Part shown: positions 35,401 through 44,082 of the stretch, in pieces
Numbering within the stretch: the stretch's first letter is position 1
Layout of the letters: every line of letters starts with the position of its first letter
From: Trachythela sp. YZ-2020
Lineage: Eukaryota; Cnidaria; Anthozoa; Malacalcyonacea; Clavulariidae
Reading direction: 5' to 3'
Length of the DNA: 64,000 nt
Assembly: GCA_016169945.1 (NCBI GenBank)
Contig: JADLSH010000199.1
Span: forward strand, 2,046,001-2,110,000
The notes under the pieces: model-generated
The model's database searches: none
Told to the model about the DNA's origin: nothing
Seen by the model: the letters and a program-made list of their open reading frames with translations, nothing else
Position numbers and translations under genes: made by a program

Positions 35401-38400
35401 ATAGCCAATCAAATTACAGCATTTGCAATAGTATACTGTCTAGTATGATTCTACTAATTAAGATTAGTTCTCGTGCTTCTTCAGTTTCATGAAGTTGACC
35501 AGCTTCTGCTGTCTGGTAACACTTACTGAAACCATAGCCCAGCAAATATTAAAAGTTGTAAAATATCCTTAAATGTTTCACAAAATATGTTTAAACCTTC
35601 TAACTTTGCTATCCAGCGATTTACTTGTGTATCCCATTATCTATATTCAGATTGTCCAGTTGCATGGTTACGTCATGTCCTATTTAAACCTTTTTGAAAA
35701 GCTGAAAGAATGAACATCATTTTACCTGAACATATTAGCCAAATGAATCACACAGCTGGAGTGCCACCTACGTACAAAATTACAGATATTTCGGTTTAAT
35801 TTCCCGCACAAAATCATGTCTAAAGTAATTGCCCTCCAATTAAGTACGGTTCAGAAATGAGTTACAGTACTTGGATTCTTAGGTAAAGAGTTAAAGCCTA
35901 AGTTTCCAGCCACCTCTCCATACCGAATACTGACTTTTGTAGGAGGCAAGTATTGGACCTGTGCAGGGTTCTGCCCACGGTGGACGGCCCCGGGCGGCAG
36001 CGCCCAGCACTCAGCAGTGCCGCCCGGCACTCACGCCAAAGCAGACTCTTCCGCCCGGCACTTGAATGGTTTCAAATATGCAGTACGAAAACCCCAATGT
36101 TGTACTTTGTAATAGATATTTTATACAAGTAATTTTGTATTTTTTATCATGGCGAATTTTATTATTTAAACGTTAGTATTAGATGAAATTCAGTACTACA
36201 ATGCGCACAATATTAGTTACTGGTGATTCGGAGAAATACGCTATCCCCCCAGAGCCAGAAAGACGTCTGACGAACGGCTCTAATCGCTTTGCACTTTGTT
36301 CATTGATGTCGCGCTTCAAGCTACTCTGAGACCAGTCAATCAAGTTTTAAAAGTTGTCGGCAGGGTGGGAGGGGGTCATGCCCTCAGGGCTACAGGTACC
36401 CGGCACTCACATGGTCCTGGACAGAACCCTGCTGTGATATGCTGAAAATCGAACCACTGAAGATACATTACTGCACAGAAATATCCTAACACTGTATTCG
36501 GAAGCCATGCGTCTGGATCGCGTTCCGGTTCGACCGATATAGAACGCATATTAGAACGCGTTTCGAACACAGACAAGCGCAAAGGAACGTATTAGAGCAC
36601 ACATTCCGGACGCGTTTCTGGCGCGATTTCTTTTACGGTAGGTTATTTCTGAGTATGACCTTAAAGCAGCAGCGGACACTTCGCGAAATATTGGGGGGGT
36701 GCAAACTTAGGTTGCCAACATATAACCATCTTTTTGTTGCTGCAAATCTCAGTTCTTAAAACCTTTTTGGCTTAAATTTCATGTAAATCTATTTAAATTA
36801 TAGCCTATCAAGGCTTTTGTGGTTGTAAAATCATTAATACAGCTTTGTTACACAGTTAGTCAGCTATCATTCAAAGGCTTTGAGAAATTATTGGGGGAGC
36901 GATCGCCCCACTTGGCCCCCCTAGTGTCCGCCACTGCCTTAAAGCAAAAAAAGAATGCGAACAATAAAACAAAACAAAATAGAAATAGCCTACTTTGTTG
37001 AACACAAAGTGTTTATCATCTGACTTTTATATTTAATACCCGTAAGCTCACCGCCACCATCTAAAATAAAAATATCATAAAACTTAAAATTGGAATGTTC
37101 CTAAAAAAATCGAAATTTTATTTGAATTCGTGCGTAGAGTTTTTATGAAACAATTTACTATTTAGCTTTAAAAGCTCAAAAGATTATCAGTTTGGACGCA
37201 CTTTGTCTATATACTGCCGTTTTTCAGAAGAAGATTGAGTTTTTAGTAGCCAACTAACTGATCCCTCTGGAATATTTTTGGATTTTGTCTCCTGCGTTCA
37301 GACAGCATTTTTGAGCAATATTATAACAGTTTTCAAACAGGTTTCTAATTGCGCGTTGACAACATATTGAATAATTGATAGAAAAGATTAAAAAAATTAG
37401 ATTCAATAATCAAATAATATCTTCCTTTTATGAGAAATGTTCACATTTGCCACAACTTGGTCCAGGTATATTTTGAAAAATATACAATAATAACAGAGAA
37501 ATATTGAGGTGCAAAACTCAACATTGAAGATTGAGTTTCTACTACGGTATATTGGCAGTAGAAAAGTACTTGACTGTATGCACCCCTGATCATCAGTAAT
37601 GGCAACTGATGATGCATCCAAACGACTCATACAATGCTAAAGTCATGTCTCTAGTTTTAGAAATAAACCAATCACAGATTTGTTTTTAGTTAATAGCTAC
37701 CTGAAGGAAGTGGGATAGACTCTCTTGAAGCTATGGATGATAAAATTTTTGGGAACAGCTGCAACACTCTAAAACGAATTTGGAGAGGTTCTGGTTCACA
37801 CCAGCGTGATTATTTCCCCCCTGCCCCATTACGGAAGGGATTCTGGGTTCAATTCTGGCCCAAGACCAAAGACATTGGCGTTAGATTATATAGGGCAAGT
37901 AGATTCAATAACTCATGTACTGTAATTCATTAAAATTGGAGGTTAAATATAACATATAACATGCGCACCTTCCGTTCTTTAGTGAGCCTTTGCGAATACT
38001 TTCAACAATTTTATCACCTAATTCACACAATAATTCACTCGATGTTTTATCAATCTACAAAAGATGTTTTATGAACAAGGATGTGTAGTTCTGTAGGTAA
38101 GGTGGTGCAAGATGGGTGCCATTTTCTGTGCAGGGGAAGTATTGAACAAAAATAAAGTATTGGGACTTTGGGGGGCTCTTTGACCATCTAGGCAACTTTA
38201 TTTTTCAAAAACGTTCTGACAAGCTCAGCCCTTTGACCCTGCTGGGGGTCCAAAGTGATGACTCACACTGCCTCAGTAAATGGTCAAGCCCTGCTTCACA
38301 TGTGACCAGCACCCGTTCAGCACCCCTCAACCCCTAGATCCATCCCTGCTTAATTATGACCTAATATTTGCAATTATATCAAAATGATCATACCTCTAAA

Positions 38401-40111
38401 AGTAAGATTCCCACATATTCTGTTGCAAGCTACAGTATAGAAACATCCATAATTAGCTTTTTTTTTCTCCTTAATGATTTTTATGAACGACTGTCAATAA
38501 ATACTTTAAAAATCACCTTAGAAGATATATCAGTCTCCTTTAATATATCCATACAATGATTAAAAAGAAAAGCACATCTTTGTGATCCTTCCTCGCTGCT
38601 GCACGGAGATCCTAACAAGTGGTCAGAAATATGGTTTCATGTGAAATGCATGGTTTTTCTTTAATGCTCTTGCTCGCGTTGACCTGTATTATCTTAAATG
38701 GAAGCCAGGGCACTTTGTCTTAAGGGCACCTCTTCTATTAGAGCATTTCCCCCATTGTTTTAGCTGGAGAAAAGGGCACTTTGAAGAAAACGTGTGCTGC
38801 TTATGCCCACCCCGGCCTTAATTACTTAAAACACCTTTAAGGGCGCATTTGTTGGAGGAAGGGGCATGCATGTGAATTGGATGAGGCTTAACCATTGAAC
38901 TATAATAGACTGGAACGCTAACACAGGGGGGGAATTGAAGCCAGCTTAATTAAACTAAGTTTTTCTGAGTTTTGAGTTGAAATAAAGTTATATTTGATAT
39001 AAAACTTCAAGACTTTAGGTAAAGGAAATACTTAAAACTTTGATTTACAAAATTTTTTGTATTTTTAAGTATTTCCATTTACCTAAAATCTTGAAGTTTT
39101 TATATGACTTGATCATAGGAGTTAGCATTCCAGTTTACTTAGAGTTCACTGGGCTTAATACAGTAAAATTCTTTCTCTGAAAGTGAGCTTATTCGAGATA
39201 GGGACTTATTTGAGATGCATGGGCTGCAACAGAGCCCTGCCCATGATGATAAACTTATGTCTAATGAAAAGTATCTTTACTCTTTCTTGTAGAAACATTA
39301 ACCTATAATTACTACTTAGCATAGCATTGTGATACCTTGAAAAATTGCACGCAAGAACTTAGCAACATCACCATGGTTCTCATTTGTGCGAGATGTTATT
39401 ATACTTCCAAGCTATAACAAAACAGTTTTTGAAATCATTAATTCACATAAATTTATTTCTTATTCTATTAGAGCTGGTGGAATTCTAGGGATTCTCACAA
39501 TGTTATTGGCTACACAAGCAGAGATATCTTATCAGTCTCTTACTATGGTCAGGAATTTCCACACAAACATGCAACAGCAAACCCTGGTGCTGCAACTTTA
39601 ATCAACAATTTTGTTCACCAGACAATTTTTATAGATGGGTAAACCTTGTTTACAGTATATAATTTGATACAAATTATTTGCCTGCCAAGAATGCACAGAC
39701 ATGCTTTTTTGACAGTTTTATAACACACATTAATTGTTTTATTACGTATGGTTACATAATTAGACTTTACAAAATAAGTTGTAAGCGCATTCCTGGCAGC
39801 TAAATTGTATCAAATTATGTAAACAAAGTTTACACATCTATTGTATTGATTATAATTTAGGTGGCACTGGATATTATTTATGTCATTAGCAATTAATTAT
39901 TGAATTATTACCGCGATATATCTAATAAATATATATTATATTGACTCATTATTAAGCAATACACTCTATAGTACATTTATATTTAATATTCTTCTTTTAT
40001 ACTTCTATTTAATACCTTTTCCAACTTAATTCCATTTAATGTTCGCACCAACTCGTCATTATTGTCTTGTTTAGCTAAACCTATAATCGTTTGTTCAGTT
40101 TTTGAAGCCAT
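13228..40111 (-). CDS. FANCI: Fanconi anaemia group I protein homologue
   Basis: About 49 small exons on the minus strand give roughly 1,300 residues (human 1,328) in the same order as vertebrate FANCI. The start ATG (40111) opens [14 protein letters not shown]. Recognisable blocks include [80 protein letters not shown] and a Lys-rich end (KKKGKK). FANCI pairs with FANCD2 in the clamp that closes on DNA at stalled forks during interstrand-crosslink repair in the nucleus. The monoubiquitination lysine (human K523) is present at about residue 502, and the SQ phospho-cluster follows it. The phase works across almost all junctions. One junction (exon 34 to 35, 19541/19232) does not close by my reading, and exon 6 (37701-37723) has an alternative acceptor. 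I see no stop or frameshift inside an exon, so the gene looks intact. Confidence 0.93.
13557..13960. repeat. ~400-bp near-perfect palindromic element
   Basis: Outer arms (about 13557-13600 and 13923-13960) share TAGTCTATAATGCAAATTGTC. Inner arms of about 110 bp (13640-13755 and 13763-13875) are almost exact complements around a short loop near 13758. It lies in the FANCI intron between exons 13516 and 14040 and leaves little else in that intron. It has no coding capacity; it is probably a foldback transposon or MITE. Confidence 0.85.
14836..14889. repeat. short hairpin
   Basis: Arms of about 24 bp (TTGCCGACCGGATTATTCC side and its complement) surround a small loop in a FANCI intron. Confidence 0.7.
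15725..15940 (+). mobile_element. LINE remnant (RT ORF tail)
   Basis: It contains AGAAGATTTGGGGTGGTAGATATTGC, similar to the copy at 19680-19900 (AGAAATGTGGGGTGGTAGATAT). The translated M/I-W-G-G-R and E-V-R-x-K-D-E-M style matches the end of non-LTR polyproteins. It is truncated and full of stops. Confidence 0.45.
16529..16631. repeat. palindromic MITE (GGTAAATATCAAGATTTTGG family)
   Basis: Arms of about 45 bp pair around AATAATAAGTGAATAATAAG. A related piece, CATCTCGCTCGATTGACAG, stands near 47565. In both places the tRNA-like SINE E follows closely, so the two may travel together. Confidence 0.75.
16660..16752 (+). mobile_element. SINE E (tRNA-like head)
   Basis: CTCTGTAGCTCAGTTGATTAGAGC looks like a tRNA D-arm and A-box, and GCATCGGAATCGCAGGGCCGC resembles an anticodon arm. 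The same stretch, with the same 50-bp leader (CATGA(A/G)CTTGTGGTTAG), recurs near 47790, and the tRNA-like part recurs at 61189. Here the copy stops before the B-box and runs straight into the splice donor of the FANCI exon at 16759. It is not a functional tRNA gene. Confidence 0.7.
17340..17590 (-). mobile_element. SINE C copy
   Basis: Read on the minus strand, it starts with GGTGGCAGATGCGGTTAGCG (tRNA-like head) and includes CTTCGAGGGTTTTTCTCCG and the CTCCGGTTTTCCTCCC core. A copy in the opposite orientation lies at 23550-23765. Confidence 0.75.
17925..18241 (-). mobile_element. SINE A copy
   Basis: On the minus strand: tRNA-like head (TTCGGTGGCGCAGTCGTCAG, then a B-box-like GATTCTCGCTGTTG), core GGTTTTCTCCGGGCACTCCG, then a tail with CACAATTGTTGTAAAAATAG and GGTCACTGAAAAGCCCC. 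Its length and order match copies at 50391 and 62899. It lies in the FANCI intron between exons 17809 and 18597. Confidence 0.85.
19680..19900 (+). mobile_element. LINE remnant with two short tandem parts
   Basis: Two diverged copies of AGAAGANNTGGGGTGGTA followed by GCAGAGAAGGTGAAGGAAGC lie about 130 bp apart. This matches the RT-ORF tails at 15725 and 51715. No open frame survives. Confidence 0.45.
20250..20865. mobile_element. probable MITE with GTACAGACGAG-type ends
   Basis: The left part (CCCCGTACAGATGAGGAATTTTG) and right part (CTTCTCGTCTGTAACCGG) are inverted. Inside, AATTTGCCAAG and related GGCAA(G/A) words repeat in both orientations, with CTCGTCTGTAT appearing several times. It may be two nested copies. 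No transposase is seen. Confidence 0.55.
21280..21520. repeat. degenerate telomere-like GGTTAGGATT array
   Basis: About 240 bp of GGATTAGG, AGGGTTAGG and GTTAGGATTA units, irregular in length, lie in a FANCI intron. It resembles TTAGGG telomere sequence but is strongly mutated. A similar tract lies at 45325-45775. Confidence 0.7.
22070..22390. repeat. dispersed repeat D copy
   Basis: It shares, in order, GGCCTTGGCCAAGG, a segment with TTTGACCATCTAG, GCTGGGG, CCTGCCTCAGT and GACCAGCGCCCACTCAGCACCC with copies near 38100-38345 and 49530-49815. A fragment is near 30590. The family is unknown to me, and no tRNA-like head is obvious. Confidence 0.6.
22675..22950 (-). mobile_element. SINE B copy
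   Basis: It has CAGATACCTCTATCAACTCTAAAATG, TTATTGGTTC, GAGTCAAACAGAAACTGGAAG and TTGTAGGAATCGAAC (a B-box-like end in antisense), the order seen in the other SINE B copies. Confidence 0.65.
23325..23570 (+). repeat. 31-bp minisatellite, 8 units, derived from a SINE head
   Basis: Eight units of GCGGTTAGCACGCTGCCCC plus TTACACGCAGAT follow one another, with scattered substitutions. The last unit continues into TTACCTCTGAGTTAAGCCTG, which is the normal SINE C sequence. The unit is therefore the tRNA-like head of SINE C multiplied in tandem. It lies in the FANCI intron between exons 23108 and 24000. Confidence 0.85.
23550..23765 (+). mobile_element. SINE C copy
   Basis: It follows the minisatellite and continues through GGTTGGGTAACGTCCCTG, GGTTGGTTCTCTCCTGTGC and GTACTCCGGTTTTGC to TTAACCTAAACTAAC. 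Its body matches the reverse of 17340-17590. Confidence 0.75.
24225..24520 (-). mobile_element. SINE B copy
   Basis: A fairly complete copy: ATAGCTGTGTCAGTTCTAAAC, AGATCCAGTAAGG, GAGTACCCGGAGAAAACATG, GTAGAGTCAAACGGGAG, TTGTAGGAATCGC, CGCAGAGGTGAA. Read on the minus strand, the last part gives a tRNA-like head. It ends 30 bp before FANCI exon 24554. Confidence 0.7.
25375..25550. mobile_element. MITE with GAGAGTTGCATGAGAGTTG ends
   Basis: Clustered GAGAGTT words on one side and their complement (CAACTCTCAT) on the other make an inverted-repeat element with inner GCATGAGAGTTTCATTAAC. The satellite block at 62030-62690 has the same ends and spacer words (GGCGGTC/GGCGATC followed by AAACGC), so they are one family. 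Confidence 0.65.
25579..25938 (+). mobile_element. SINE A copy, variant tail
   Basis: The head GGCTTCGGTGGCGCAGTCG and TGGGTTCGATTCTCGCTGGG read as A- and B-boxes. The core GTGGGTTTTCTCCGGGTACT and CCGGTTTCCTCCCACAGGGA follows. The tail (GCCTTTAATAAGCCTTCGAC to GTAAGGATGATTAGCAC) differs from the tail of the copies at 17925, 50391 and 62899 but matches the fragment at 5378-5466. Confidence 0.85.
26125..27859 (+). mobile_element. mariner-type (DD41D) DNA transposon with 209-bp TIRs
   Basis: The element is flanked by TA (26123-26124 and 27860-27861). Its terminal inverted repeats, 26125-26333 and 27651-27859, are 209 bp long and differ at one base by my reading. It begins CAGGGTGTATC. The inside carries a transposase in two overlapping frames. 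The near-identity of the ends shows recent insertion. It lies in the FANCI intron between exons 25366 and 27870, with its right end only about 10 bp from the splice donor at 27869-27868. Confidence 0.93.
26462..27558 (+). pseudogene. mariner-type transposase, one frameshift
   Basis: The N-terminal half (26462-26956) starts [11 protein letters not shown] and holds helix-turn-helix DNA-binding regions and a basic linker (GRRKTGRS). The C-terminal half (26893-27558) is in another frame and holds the catalytic core: [15 protein letters not shown] and [14 protein letters not shown]. Between the second Asp and the last (CDF) Asp there are 41 residues, which gives a DD41D signature. The two halves overlap by about 60 bases, so a single small indel near 26893-26956 breaks the gene. 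Total length would be about 360 residues, normal for the family. The rest of the frame has no stop, which fits a very young copy or a sequencing error. Confidence 0.9.
28749..29006. mobile_element. MITE F copy with 109-bp palindrome
   Basis: ACTCATTAATAATTCATGAT leads into a palindrome at 28898-29006 (GTAATGTTTACAACACGAGC and its complement around TCTTCGACTCGA), with perfect pairing by eye. The same leader occurs near 31798 and, inverted, near 45150, each beside a different palindrome. The copy lies in the FANCI intron before exon 29094. Confidence 0.75.
29301..29794. mobile_element. MITE, 494 bp, 17-bp TIRs
   Basis: The ends CAGTGGTGTAACTTAAC (29301-29317) and its exact complement (29778-29794) enclose sequence rich in GGGCAAG and CTTGCCC words that are themselves inverted. 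There is no open frame of note. The type and ends resemble hAT-like non-autonomous elements, but I could not define a target duplication. Confidence 0.75.
31725..31774. repeat. short hairpin CGGTCTTGCCGTATTGAC
   Basis: Arms 31725-31742 and 31757-31774 pair with one mismatch. Weak outer pairing extends to about 31705 and 31795. It stands immediately before a MITE F copy. Confidence 0.65.
31798..32090. mobile_element. MITE F copy with 141-bp palindrome
   Basis: The leader ACTCATTAATAATTCATAA is followed by a palindrome at 31939-32079 whose arms carry TGTAAACAAC, GTGTTTCATCAGGGG and CACTCG and meet near CGCGCTTCGCGC. Short open frames over it on both strands are palindrome artefacts. Confidence 0.7.
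32385..32480 (+). repeat. dispersed repeat, copy 1 of 2
   Basis: The words AATTTCGGA, GAGCGATGTTAGGTAAAAAC, GCAGAGAAATTGT and TTTTACTTTGCCGATATTTT recur in order at 33140-33235. The family is unknown. Both copies lie in FANCI introns either side of exon 33051-32994. Confidence 0.7.
33140..33235 (+). repeat. dispersed repeat, copy 2 of 2
   Basis: It matches 32385-32480 over about 95 bp with a few differences. The pair encloses FANCI exon 32994-33051 in direct orientation. Confidence 0.7.
34195..34440 (+). mobile_element. SINE B copy, sense orientation
   Basis: It starts near GACGGTCGAGAGTTGGTAG, passes a B-box-like GGGGTTCAATTCCTGTAATA, then GACTCTACCATAAACCGCAG, TTTTCTCCAGGTACTCGGTT and AACACTGGACAATAAA. 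It ends just before FANCI exon 34479. Confidence 0.65.
35162..35264. repeat. 103-bp palindrome
   Basis: The arms CAATTAGATTATGAGCTCAA and its complement extend almost to the centre (GAGGGCGAAGCCC). It is a near-perfect hairpin in a FANCI intron, probably a MITE. Confidence 0.8.
38100..38345. repeat. dispersed repeat D copy
   Basis: It has TTTGACCATCTAGGCA, CTGCTGGGGGTC, CTGCCTCAGTAAATGGTCAA and GACCAGCACCCGTTCAGCACC in the order seen at 22070-22390 and 49530-49815. Confidence 0.6.
38919..39134. mobile_element. MITE with nested hairpin
   Basis: The outer ends ACTGGAACGCTAAC (38919-38932) and GTTAGCATTCCAGT (39121-39134) are inverted with one mismatch. Inside, 40-bp arms at about 38998-39037 and 39062-39105 pair closely. 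It lies between FANCI exons 38611 and 39336. Confidence 0.7.
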
Positions 40112-40514
40112 TGCACGTTACCAAGCGGCTGCTTTTGAGATTTTTGCTTCTAAACTTTTTACTTCAGTGAATTTCTAACTCTGTGTAGGCCGCCATTTGC
40201 AATGTTTTTAAACGTTTTGGCGGGAAACGCAGCTTACACTGATCTCAAAAGACAGAACTGGATAGAGCTCCTTATTGAATATTTTAATGAGCCATTTTAA
40301 AAATCAGATTAGACAGAATATTCTTTACAAATCGCATGGTCTTTCTCTATATATCAATCTAACTGTCTTTCTCTATATAATTTGAAAGATATAGCTTCCT
40401 AAACCTTTATTAATGAGTTTAGAACGTTTTATAACCACTGAATATTAAGACCAATTAATTGAAGGCTTAACTTGGTTGTTATGGTAACAGAATAGCGTCA
40501 TAAAGAATAACAAT
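40112..40514. promoter_or_regulatory. likely bidirectional promoter, FANCI / CABCOCO1-like
   Basis: Only 403 bp separate the two start codons (FANCI ATG 40111, minus; CABCOCO1-like ATG 40515, plus). Both starts sit in good context (GCAATGG and ATATGG). I see no clean TATA box facing either gene. The segment must hold both 5' UTRs and the promoters, so a shared core promoter is likely. GGCGGGAAA at about 40220 looks like an E2F-type site, which would suit a DNA-repair gene, but this is a short-motif inference. Confidence 0.55.
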
Positions 40515-43500
40515 ATGGCGGACGTTAGTAGAAAAAATTCGCGTTCGAAAGAACGACTACAGTCAAAGCAATCTAACTTACAACAATCTGAAGTAGAGAA
40601 TGGTGAAAGCAATAATATAATATCTGGGGTAGGTTTAATACTTTGAAAGCAAAGAATCGTACGTGTTCTTTTAATAGAGCTAGCTTGCATGTGTACGATC
40701 GTTAATTTGCAGGCTTGCAGCTAGCCTACGACGTAGGCTAGCTTGCAGCAGGATTTGAATGTATTTAGGATATTTTTATGTTATGAAAGTTTACTAATCA
40801 TGATGATACGACGCGAATGTTTATAGTTTATACACAGTGTTTATATAGTTAATACACCAATTGTGTAAATATTCCAGAATCTTTCAAAATATCAACTTAA
40901 TTAAACGCTAGTTATTTTAGATATTCCATAAATAAATTGCGTCTTAAAAGTTGTATATAATTATGTCTACTGCAAAAGAGGACCTCTCAACAGACAGTAT
41001 TGAATTCTGAATTCGTAATGGACTACTGATTTATACTAGAGACGAATCATTCATCTAGACGCTCCTCCGTCCTTCCATCGGTCTACGTATCGATCTTCCA
41101 ATAGTTTGGGAAATAAAAAATACCTAATATTTTTCTAATAGTTCGTTTAATACCATATTTTATACGTACTGGGTATGCAAGTTCGTCTGTGTAGATCAAC
41201 ATCAACTATAGTCTACACATATAAAAATCTCACATCTTGTCAACAAGATGTGTTTGCAACAGACTTGTAGTAAGCTTATCAACAAGTTGTAACAACGTAG
41301 TCATTTTGTCAAGTTGCTACAACGTTGTCATTCACAACTTATATACAAGTAAAAAGTCAGAAATACTATCTTTTGTTTGTCCAAGTTTATCCAGACCTTC
41401 ACTGATCCAGACAGATTCGTCTCTGACTAAGTATAAGTTGGGCCAATATAACCACTTCTTCAGTTCTTCTACTGTTCTCCTTTGATTTTAAGGAGAGTTC
41501 TATTGAAAATCTCATTTGGAAAGACCTTACTGAGGAACAAATTATTTTGTTGATTGCTCTTACACCACCAGAGCTAGAGTTGTAAGTTCATTTCCGTTCC
41601 ACAAAAATAATCAATTTGAGTTCCCAGCCATTCTCCTATTAACATTTTATATTCTCTTAGAAAACTTGCTGAAAATTTTTCATTCTACAAATACCACGTA
41701 TGTTTGAGAGAAGCGTGCCTGGTAGATTTTTATGTTTCTGCGTTTTGGTAAGTTGAATGCATATATATCATGAATAATAAATAATTTTGTTCGTGCTAAA
41801 TTATCAATTTTTGCTTCTTCCAGGTTTGCAAAACAAGCAAAATTTACCACCGAACAGATATCAGCATTTTTTTCACTTGTTAAAATTCTGTTGGAAAATA
41901 TACGAGGTTAGTACAATTTGTAAAGATAACTGAATTTTCAACAAGAGCATGTCCAATACACTGATATCTATAGTATTGTATGTACTTGCAGTCTATCTGT
42001 GTAGTTCGTCTACAGTGACGATCCGTCTGTGTGTATAAAATATAAACGGCATTACTACCATATCACGAAAAACCGATACTTCGTTACTCGTAGTTGGAGG
42101 ATTTTAGCAACAAAATCTAATGGCATGTCTTGTTATCACGCCATTCTAGCTACAGTAGTTTGTCTGGATAATTTTTGCATCTTTTTACGGTAGATGAGAA
42201 AATGTCAATAGCGAAGAATGTCTGTCAAATGAAGAGATATATGGGAACTTGTTCAAACTCTGAGAAGACAGCTAGATCATCGTTGTTTAGTATCTATCAA
42301 ACGAAGTCAATTTCTGACTATATTACGAAGAGGTATTTAGACATTTTGCACCCATTGCACGGCAAGGAAAAACGAACCATTTCATTCTTCCCAAAGCCAG
42401 GCGATTTTAATCACCCAAATGACAAGCCCTAGCAAACCTTGGTTAAAAGGCACACTTACTATTTTATTCTGTAATCGTTGTTGCAGCAGGCAGTTAAAAA
42501 GATTACCTGAAAACGAAATAACATTCATTCTTCTATACTATAGTCTTTTCCAACACTACAAGTTGTACGAACTTCTCTTCTCTTCGCAACCCACAGACGA
42601 ATCTGTCATTAAACAAAGAGTAAGTAGCAAACATGCCAGTATATTGCTAAGCAATAGAAGAGAGAGCGAAAATTTTTTGTCAGGATTTTGTCTAACTAGT
42701 AGACGAATTACTATCTTCCTGACTACCTTCCTTTTGCTCTAGACATCTGGCATTGGCCTGCCTTTCACAGGTAGATTTTTAAGTCCAGATGAAGCGAATT
42801 TGCAGTATATTACACTTATATTACTATCTACCTTGTCTATCCAAGTTTAGCAGCTTGACTAACCTTGACCTCTGCTTCATAGCTTCATCAGTTCTAAACA
42901 TTTTCCTGATAGTCCGGCAAAGGCTACCCTTTCTTGGTCCTGTGTACTACAAGAGGAAACCGGAGAGTGTTCACAAAACCTGCGGTGTTTGGTAGAGTCA
43001 TAACCTGCACACATCCAAAGGGAGTCGTTGAATCTCATCCTCTTAACACAACCTTAACACTGGCATTACGAACCACCTGTAATGACTTAGCTTGGCTTAT
43101 TTTAATTGCTTACTGTGTTTTAAGTTGTTGGTTGAAGTGCCACCCATGGAAAATGTTCCGTTTCCACCACCACTTGATGAAGGTTTACCAGAGGAAGTAC
43201 ACAGTGAACATGTCTTAGGATTGAGACAGTCAAATATGAATGTGGCTGATAATGATATAAAGGTGAAACATTCCTTTGTTCTGCAATGAACGTCTAGCCT
43301 TTTGAGTTTTGTACTGTACCACAACGTACCATAAGGAACCATACCACACCACACCACAACACAACACAACACACCACAACACACCACAATACAACACAAC
43401 ACAACACACCACAACACAATACAACACACCACAATACAACATACCACAACACACCACAACACATCACACCATACCATACCATTCATCTGGCAGTGCATAC

Positions 43501-44082
43501 TTAACCATATCTAAACGCACTATACTATTTTGGCTAACGTAACGTCTCTTCTGATGTAGGAGGTACGCCCTGCAACTGATATGCAAGGTATGTCATATAC
43601 GTGCTGTACTCTAATTATACGATAATAAATTATTCCCCATAATAGACTCCACAGGCTGATAGAGACTCAATTAATTTCTCCGTAATGCCACAATTTGCTT
43701 GCCTGTGGGAAGGCTCTCGGCAGAAAAAGGGTTTCAAACAAAAGCAATGGCTAATTATCTTCTTTATCAAAAAGCGAACACTGAAATGAAACAAGGTTTG
43801 TTTTTTAGATGACATGCAAGTTAAAAAGGAAGAAATTGTTAACGAAAGTTGCGAACAAACACAGGAGACATTATTTACTTCGTTCAAACCTGACGAAATG
43901 AAACAAGTTTTGAAAGATGTGTCTGATGGAATACTTAGTGAAGTTAAGGTATGCACGGTACGGCACGAAACGACGCGACACGACACGACACAATAATTAC
44001 AACTTTTTCTTTGCAGAATAATGTGCAAAAGAAACTAAAAGAACGAGAATCAACGATATTAACAAAAATGACAAAGAAATAA
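40515..44082 (+). CDS. CABCOCO1-like ciliary protein (CLAMP family)
   Basis: Exons by splice sites and phase: 40515-40628, 41493-41581, 41661-41747, 41824-41906, one starting at 42194 with uncertain end, 43125-43262, 43560-43587, 43809-43948 and 44017-44082 (TAA). Exons 2-4 give IENLIWKDLTEEQ, PPELEL, REACLVDFYVSAFWFAKQAK and SLVKILLENIR, the pattern I know from CABCOCO1 (C10orf107) and the flagellar C1a-32 (CLAMP) family. Exon 5 (DEKMSIAKNVCQMKRYMG) continues it. The C-terminal part is hydrophilic and helical, ending KMTKK. Total is about 270 residues, close to human CABCOCO1. The role by family is an axonemal protein; calcium binding is reported for the mammalian protein, but I see no canonical EF hand here. 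The family call rests on remembered similarity. It is convergent with the EVC2-like gene. Confidence 0.6.
42865..43075 (-). mobile_element. SINE B fragment
   Basis: It carries TTCATCAGTTCTAAACATTTTC, AAGAGGAAACCGGAGAGTG, AAAACCTGCGGTGTTTGGTA and GAGTCATAACC, the order of SINE B in antisense. It lies in an intron just before the exon at 43125. Confidence 0.6.
43335..43490. repeat. ACCACAACACA microsatellite
   Basis: Irregular (ACCAC)(AACAC)n runs for about 150 bp in an intron. Cys/Val-rich minus frames and Thr-rich plus frames over it are artefacts. Confidence 0.9.

Larger units (their letters stand above)
28518..40111 (-). other. FANCI: FANCI exons 1-20 (N-terminal half, ubiquitin site)
   Basis: Exons read from splice sites: 40111-40016, 39411-39336, 38611-38517, 38429-38394, 38054-37969, 37723-37701, 37060-36994, 35767-35726, 34986-34933, 34634-34479, 33848-33722, 33576-33487, 33051-32994, 31170-31113, 30761-30676, 30495-30416, 30317-30230, 30121-30063, 29165-29094 and 28588-28518. 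Phases agree at every junction. This part forms the N-terminal alpha solenoid. The last exon carries [10 protein letters not shown], where the lysine codon is at 28534-28532 and matches human K523 by context. Some N-terminal residues between the exons at 37701 and 37060 are shorter than in human. Confidence 0.88.

Noticed and set aside
42934..43289. Plus ORFs of 65-94 residues starting before 43125 as separate genes
   Set aside because: Their coding part is the exon 43125-43262 of the CABCOCO1-like gene read through its acceptor; the upstream part is SINE B.
43097..43542. Cys/Val-rich minus ORFs and a Thr/His-rich plus ORF
   Set aside because: They cover the ACCACAACAC microsatellite; composition explains the open frames.
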